DNA of 10,518 nucleotides, from contig NW_019091405.1 in the NCBI RefSeq assembly GCF_001949145.1, positions 114,649 through 125,166 of the forward strand. The letters are read 5' to 3'. Positions 7,057 to 10,518 of the stretch are shown in pieces (the first letter of the stretch is position 1; each line of letters starts with the position of its first letter). The stretch is from Acanthaster planci. Its lineage: Eukaryota; Echinodermata; Asteroidea; Valvatida; Acanthasteridae. The notes beneath the pieces were generated by a model. The model saw only the letters and a program-made list of their open reading frames with translations. It was not told where the DNA came from and made no database searches. Both the position numbers and the translations under genes were made by a program.

Positions 7057-7257
7057 GCCCCATCTTCCCTGAAGCATGAAATGTAGCGTATCACGGATCA
7101 CTTTGTGAATTTTACACGACACGAGGTTGGCGAGCAAGGTACAGATTGACTCTAGCACCATCACCGTAGAAAATGCCTTCCCTATGTCACTGTCTTCAAA
7201 GGATTCATCTCCAGCAAAACGTTCCGTTAGGCTGGAAAAACTCATAACACGGGATGA
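7057..7257 (-). pseudogene. Possible exon fragment, SLC46-like transporter segment
   Basis: On the minus strand, about 67 codons read SRVMSFSSLTERF, then a short acidic stretch, DSDIGKAFSTVMVLESICTL and DTLHFMLQG. The GKAF...E spacing (glutamate 10 residues after glycine), the hydrophobic stretch and the T..F..G ending resemble the mid-C-terminal half of SLC46/proton-coupled folate transporter-like major facilitator proteins, which move small solutes across membranes. AG at 7258-7259 after a T-rich string is a possible acceptor, and GTATAT near 7054 a possible donor. The match is from memory and partial: a normal membrane helix is interrupted by charged residues, and neighbouring exons were not found. 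It may be a worn pseudogene copy, or chance; the open frame extends over non-coding GT repeats downstream. Confidence 0.3.
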
Positions 7258-7274
7258 CTTCCAAAACCAAAACC

Positions 7275-7370
7275 ATGGGCGCAAATCCCAGGAGATGGAG
7301 GTATTATATCGTCCACTTTTTGACCAGGGGGTGGACTATTGAATCATTCCCCACTTTTCGAAAAAAAATA
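7275..7370. repeat. Worn G/C-run repeat fragment
   Basis: GGGCGCAAATCCCAGGAG (7278-7295) is followed by alternating C-rich and G-rich strings (GTCCACTTTTTGACC, GGGGGTGGAC, CCCCACTTTT). GTCCAC (7311-7316) and GTGGAC (7331-7336) are inverted. This patterning resembles small non-autonomous DNA repeats with G/C-run ends that are frequent in marine invertebrates. The resemblance is from memory, and no boundaries are visible. Confidence 0.3.
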
Positions 7371-7932
7371 AGGCGGATTTTTCTAACTTTCCAACAACAA
7401 AAATGTATTCAGTAGTACTCACAAAGGAACATTTTTATAGCCATGGATACGTTGTTTTGATTGTAAGCTTCTGCAGGAGTGTAAGGCATATTGCAAATGT
7501 ACATTTGTATTATGAGCAACCATTCCTGACACAAATGTACGCCATGGCTTCTGATTCGTCTTTCTAAATGTTTCACGATCCTTTCATTTTTCATTTAAGG
7601 ATAGAAATCTTAATGGTGGCGGTACCCTCACTGCTAAGAAGGAACTCACTCCGTTAATTAAATAAACTTACCCTTAGAGACAGACATCGAAATACTAAAG
7701 ATTGAAACTGAACGTTGGTGAAACTAAGCAAGAAAAGATGCATTACAGCCATTTATTTCGTCCACCATCATGACTCACACTAACCGGACATATAGGATTT
7801 TGTTTCTAAACATCATGCAATACATCTCGTAGGAGGTTTCAAGACATTGGTCATCAAGTCCCACCCCCCTTCAGATCCAACAATTCAACATTTTCAACGT
7901 ACTCAAGTATTCTCAGCCGAGTGACTTTGTAA
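7371..7932. other. AT-rich intergenic DNA
   Basis: No gene was recognised. CAAATGTACATTTG (7494-7507) is a 14-bp perfect palindrome, and CAAATGTAC recurs at 7532-7540. A minus-strand open frame (7409-7594) is followed on that strand by GTGAGT (7422-7417), a consensus donor, but its peptide is not recognised. A C-run lies at 7863-7868. Confidence 0.45.
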
Positions 7933-8135
7933 CAAGGCGTCTACCACGACAACAGCGCTAGCGGTGATGACAACATCCTGGACTTGCTGCTCACCAACCG
8001 TGCAGACGGACGTTTATGGCGGACACTGTTTTCATGCCGGAGCCTGCCTGTTCTGAGAATGATTTTGTTTCAGATGATATAAACCCAAACTGATCCAAGC
8101 CGCCTTTTTCGTTCACATTTGACCATTCGGGAAAG
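7933..8135 (+). pseudogene. Non-LTR retrotransposon (LINE) endonuclease fragment
   Basis: In frame 1, after a TAA at 7930-7932, the sequence reads to DDNILDLLLTNRAD (7966-8007). The string NxLDLLLTNRPD is characteristic of the APE-type endonuclease of CR1/L2/Rex-like LINEs, which nicks target DNA to prime reverse transcription. A frame change near 8008-8034 leads into frame 0, where MPEPACSENDFVS (8034-8072) stands where these proteins have an MPGLSDHD.V-type motif. The catalytic histidine of SDH is replaced by asparagine here. DINPN, a TGA (8091-8093) and SKPP follow, as in the linker after the endonuclease. No reverse transcriptase follows. It is a short decayed fragment. The family call is moderately sure; the clade is not. 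Confidence 0.65.
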
Positions 8136-8436
8136 TTGCCTTTAACAAACTTAAATAGACGACGCTATATCACTGGGACACATTTGTTGTCGAGATTGAT
8201 ATTACCAATATTACAGATAGGCTCAAGGATTTTAAGTTTTTTAACTGTAGTTATAAGTGTTACTCGTAAAATAGAAATCAAAGGAAGACACAGAGATAAC
8301 TCCTAAAATTTTGGAAGGTATAAAGAGTAAAGCAGTTGTTCTTCCTGCAATCCCTATTCCTTACTCGTACGACACCTCTCTTTCACTAAATTTTTAAATT
8401 TCTAACAAGGTGTGATCCAGTCCAAAATTACCCTTG
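8136..8436. other. AT-rich DNA after the LINE fragment
   Basis: The sequence may continue the LINE linker for a few dozen bases (a WDTFVVEI-like reading near 8174-8197), but homology fades and stops accumulate. Nothing else is recognised. Confidence 0.4.
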
Positions 8437-8463
8437 CGGCCTCGAGAAGTCTTCTCGAGGGCG
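8437..8463. repeat. Near-perfect 27-bp palindrome
   Basis: CCTCGAGAAG (8440-8449), a single T (8450), and its exact reverse complement CTTCTCGAGG (8451-8460) form a palindrome. Beyond one G:G mismatch (8439/8461) the arms extend by two more pairs to 8437-8463. Each arm contains CTCGAG. It could form a cruciform or hairpin or be a dimeric protein-binding site. The GAA...TTC spacing is three bases, so it is not a standard heat shock element. Confidence 0.85.
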
Positions 8464-8987
8464 TTGCTAGAAAAAGGGACATATTTACCTGTTGTAACGG
8501 TTAAAGACATGGGAGCAGGGTCCTAAAAGTACAGGGATATATGGACTGCCATAAACAGTAAATAGAATGGCATGCCAGAAACAGCAGATATAAACAAACA
8601 TGAGGGAACAAGATCAGAAAATATTGAGAAGGCAAGCTCATAATATCAATCATTTTGTCAGAAAATCGAAAAAAAAAATTCGATCTGTTGTAACGTTGAG
8701 ATGGTCATGTTCATCACTTGAGAATCAATGGAAGTATCTGAAACAGTGTTTTGGGTGGCTCACTCAAACATCGCAGATCAAAAACATCTGTTTGGCAAAT
8801 ATTTTGTAGCATTATGGAGCCACAGAAACGTTTTATACCTGACATCCTAAAGCCAAATATCGCACGACGAAACTTGCTGCTCCTTATAATATATGATGCC
8901 TGGTACTTGGTATAAAAGTTATCGTGACAGTCGCAAAAACTGAAATGCGAGTAAGGTACACGTCTCTAGGTTTCACGAACTGTTTGA
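8464..8987. other. AT-rich intergenic DNA
   Basis: No gene was recognised. The open frame at 8600-8809 (69 codons, basic) contains an A10 run (8669-8678) flanked by ATCGAA and TTCGAT, and the peptide is unfamiliar. TATAAAAG lies at 8911-8918, but there is no supported transcription unit behind it. Confidence 0.45.
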
Positions 8988-9001
8988 GCGAGGTACCTCG
9001 C
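8988..9001. repeat. 14-bp perfect palindrome
   Basis: GCGAGGTACCTCGC equals its own reverse complement with no spacer. It lies in a short CpG-containing patch within otherwise AT-rich DNA. It could bind a dimeric protein, but nothing in the context supports a specific function. Confidence 0.85.
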
Positions 9002-9394
9002 GTACCGACACCCGATAAGATCATTGGATGATCCCGTGAGGAGGCGCCTGCATGGTGCAAGTCGTTTTGTTTTGAAATTTGATGATATACGATTTGGGGG
9101 ACGATTCCATTTCCCTGCCTGTCCAAACTGTTCAAAAGAATTCACAATGAATGGCAGTTACCAACTTCTTAATCTGTATTAAGACCGATTATCATGCAAG
9201 GTTTGCAATGTTTGTCAATTGATTTAGTGTATACATTTGTTTTGCCTTTTGATTTCCAGTGTTTGTTTTGCCCGATTGTGTTTTTCATCTTTCTTATGAA
9301 TCATACATTATTTCCTTACCACGCTTTCTTGTATATTATTGCTCTTTTTGTTGAGGGGGGCGGTGTCCATAATGTATGCACGAAATGCCGACTT
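9002..9394. other. No gene recognised
   Basis: The first 130 bases are moderately GC-rich, followed by T-rich DNA. The plus-strand open frame 9194-9538 is mostly hydrophobic because of T-richness and runs into a C-rich duplication. I do not regard it as a gene. Confidence 0.5.
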
Positions 9395-9455
9395 TCCAAC
9401 CCCCTCCCTTATACGCGTAGCGTACGTATTGGCTCCAACCCCCTCCCCCGTACGC
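9395..9455. repeat. 39-bp partial tandem duplication of a C-rich motif
   Basis: TCCAACCCCCTCCC occurs at 9395-9408 and again at 9434-9447, an exact 14-base match with a 39-bp offset, and each copy is followed within a few bases by a TACGC string. The intervening part holds ACGCGTAGCGTACGT. The minus strand therefore carries two G-run pairs (G5-A-G5 and G3-A-G5) separated by about 30 bases. Confidence 0.8.
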
Positions 9456-9958
9456 ACACACATTCCACATTAGAAAAAAAACATAGGGTACCTTGCTTTA
9501 GCAACATTAAATGTCACAGTACATTGTACATGCGTTAATTGCACGTCGCTTCTAAATTCTGAAATAAATGATCAAATTAATAACAGGTCTTTGTATCAGT
9601 ATTTCTTTATTAATGGCCCTGGAAAATATTTACTTGGCAGCTTAAACAAAGATTTTGTTGAATAAAATCAAAAGAAATAGTCCCAGTGCCTTTTTTTCTC
9701 TTACGCATGTAGAGGGCACCTGTACGTTTCCTGAAGACGCTGCCAGTCTTTGTGTCATGAGTAATGTTGCGGTTTAACGTTGGGGCACGGGAGGATAAAT
9801 GGTGGGGTGAACGGTGGAGGATGCTGTGTTTGAATGGTTTTTCGACGCACAAAAGCTGATTCTGGTATTTATTTGTATGAGAAAGTGCATTGATATGATG
9901 AAGATTTATTAAAGGCAAATTTTCGGTGCGTACGGTACACTATGGAATTCCATATCTG
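9456..9958. other. No gene recognised; weak minus-strand open frame
   Basis: The minus strand is open from 9918 to 9610 (102 codons, no ATG at its start), with a basic string FRKRTGALYMRKRKKG, and its stop overlaps AATAAA (on that strand about 9614-9609). That arrangement could be a terminal exon, but no family is recognised and the upstream part shows no strong acceptor. Confidence 0.3.
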
Positions 9959-10021
9959 CCGTCGTGCGTCGCCCGTCGTGCGTCGCCCGTCGTGCGTCGC
10001 CCGTCGTGCGTCGCCCGTCGT
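9959..10021 (+). repeat. CpG-dense 14-bp minisatellite, about 4.5 copies
   Basis: The unit GTCGTGCGTCGCCC repeats four times without a single mismatch (9961-10016), with partial units at both ends. Each unit is itself a pair of related 7-mers, GTCGTGC and GTCGCCC, which differ at two positions. Each unit carries four CpG dinucleotides, counting the junction, in a region that is otherwise AT-rich. A T9 run (10021-10029) follows directly. The lack of any mismatch suggests recent expansion or gene conversion. Confidence 0.95.
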
Positions 10022-10029
10022 TTTTTTTT

Positions 10030-10518
10030 GTCATGATTGCGCAGTGGTATTTTAAACTTTGACCCTTGATCGTTTTACATGTACATGTCCTTGTTCGATC
10101 GATCCACCATGCCTGACTCTCATTTTAGCAACAGAACTATAAGATGTACAAGTATTCGTTTTTGCAATTGCGCCAAATTCCAATTGAAAGAAGAAAGAAA
10201 TAGAGAACGTGTATATGAAATAATACCACTTTGGTTACATAAATAAATTAACAAAATAGACTTTTGTTAGGGTAGATTTTTTTTCTCGATAACTTAATTA
10301 CTCTAGACGTAACTTTACTCGTTAACAGCCTGACTTTAGGTCTATAGCCTATGTAATATTTCTGTCTGTCCCTGCACGATATCCCACAGAACGGAATGCA
10401 AATAATAGATTATTTACAATGTTTGATTTATAGAATAGTTTTCATAAGAGACGAACTGATTCAACATTATTTTGAGGGCGGGTATACCTACGATGAAATC
10501 TGCTGTATACTCCAAATT
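10030..10518. other. AT-rich right flank, nothing recognised
   Basis: No coding frame of note, RNA gene or repeat was seen. The sequence is AT-rich with scattered short palindromic strings such as ACATGTACATGT (around 10077-10088). Confidence 0.5.

Noticed and set aside
7409-7594. Minus-strand frame followed by a GTGAGT donor-like string
   Set aside because: The peptide is not recognised, there is no good acceptor, and its phase does not join the possible exon at 7057-7257.
8445-8455. Heat shock element in the palindrome
   Set aside because: The GAA and TTC blocks are separated by three bases rather than two, and no third block is present.
8600-8809. Small basic open frame, with a WKYLKQ string reminiscent of Tc1/mariner transposase ends
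   Set aside because: The resemblance rests on a few residues, no catalytic DDE motif or terminal repeats are present, and the frame includes an A10 run.
8911-8918. TATAAAAG as a promoter TATA box
   Set aside because: In AT-rich DNA this is expected by chance, and no transcription unit follows.
9194-9538. 114-codon hydrophobic open frame, possible membrane protein
   Set aside because: The hydrophobicity comes from T-rich DNA, and the frame runs into a C-rich duplicated non-coding segment.
9609-9918. Minus-strand terminal exon with AATAAA signal
   Set aside because: No recognised domain, no ATG, no strong acceptor, and the signal overlaps the stop codon, leaving an implausibly short untranslated region.
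9959-10021. CRISPR array
   Set aside because: Units are 14 bp with no spacers between them; it is a simple tandem repeat in eukaryotic DNA.

Overview
The window reads as non-genic or gene-poor DNA from an animal, most likely a marine invertebrate. It has no bacterial-style gene packing, is AT-leaning with many homopolymer and G-run/C-run stretches, and carries decayed eukaryotic retroelements. The exact taxon cannot be fixed from the sequence; a lancelet, echinoderm, hemichordate or mollusc would all fit. I see no intact protein-coding gene, no rRNA, tRNA or other RNA gene, and no CRISPR array.

Region 1 (about 165-2533, + strand) is the only large recognisable unit. It is the 3' two-thirds of a Ty3/gypsy-type LTR retrotransposon pol region, in the order reverse transcriptase, RNase H, integrase zinc-binding domain, integrase core, GPY/F-type C-terminal domain and a basic tail. 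It resembles the K02A2.6-like/Mag group of animal gypsy elements. It is dead: the reading frame changes at least nine times and there are in-frame stops at 797-799 and 1673-1675. Gag, protease and the start of reverse transcriptase are absent. A 14-bp perfect inverted repeat (729-763) has replaced the piece that should hold the first RNase H catalytic aspartate. No LTR could be shown.

Region 2 (2534-6500) is mostly featureless. It contains scattered G-run or C-run fragments that resemble worn hAT-type DNA transposon ends (3314-3342 on the minus strand, 4039-4074, 5622-5656), a CTCF-like motif (4562-4576), a degenerate 36-bp duplication (4675-4738) and a T9G9 tract (5788-5805).

Region 3 (6495-7345) is a more GC-rich patch. 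It has long open frames on both strands, a strong G-quadruplex motif in a GT-rich tract (6946-6972), and a minus-strand exon-like stretch (7057-7257) that weakly resembles an SLC46/proton-coupled folate transporter-like major facilitator segment.

Region 4 (7346-10518) holds a short decayed non-LTR retrotransposon (LINE) endonuclease fragment (about 7933-8135), two notable palindromes (8437-8463 and 8988-9001), a 39-bp tandem duplication of a C-rich motif (9395-9447) and a compact CpG-dense 14-bp minisatellite (9959-10021).

Nothing here forms a working gene system. The two retroelement fossils are independent insertions, and the remaining items are local structures or remnants. I did not find a convincing new biological system. 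The best candidates for a second look are the template-switch scar, the CpG-dense minisatellite, the CTCF-like site and the possible SLC46-like exon.
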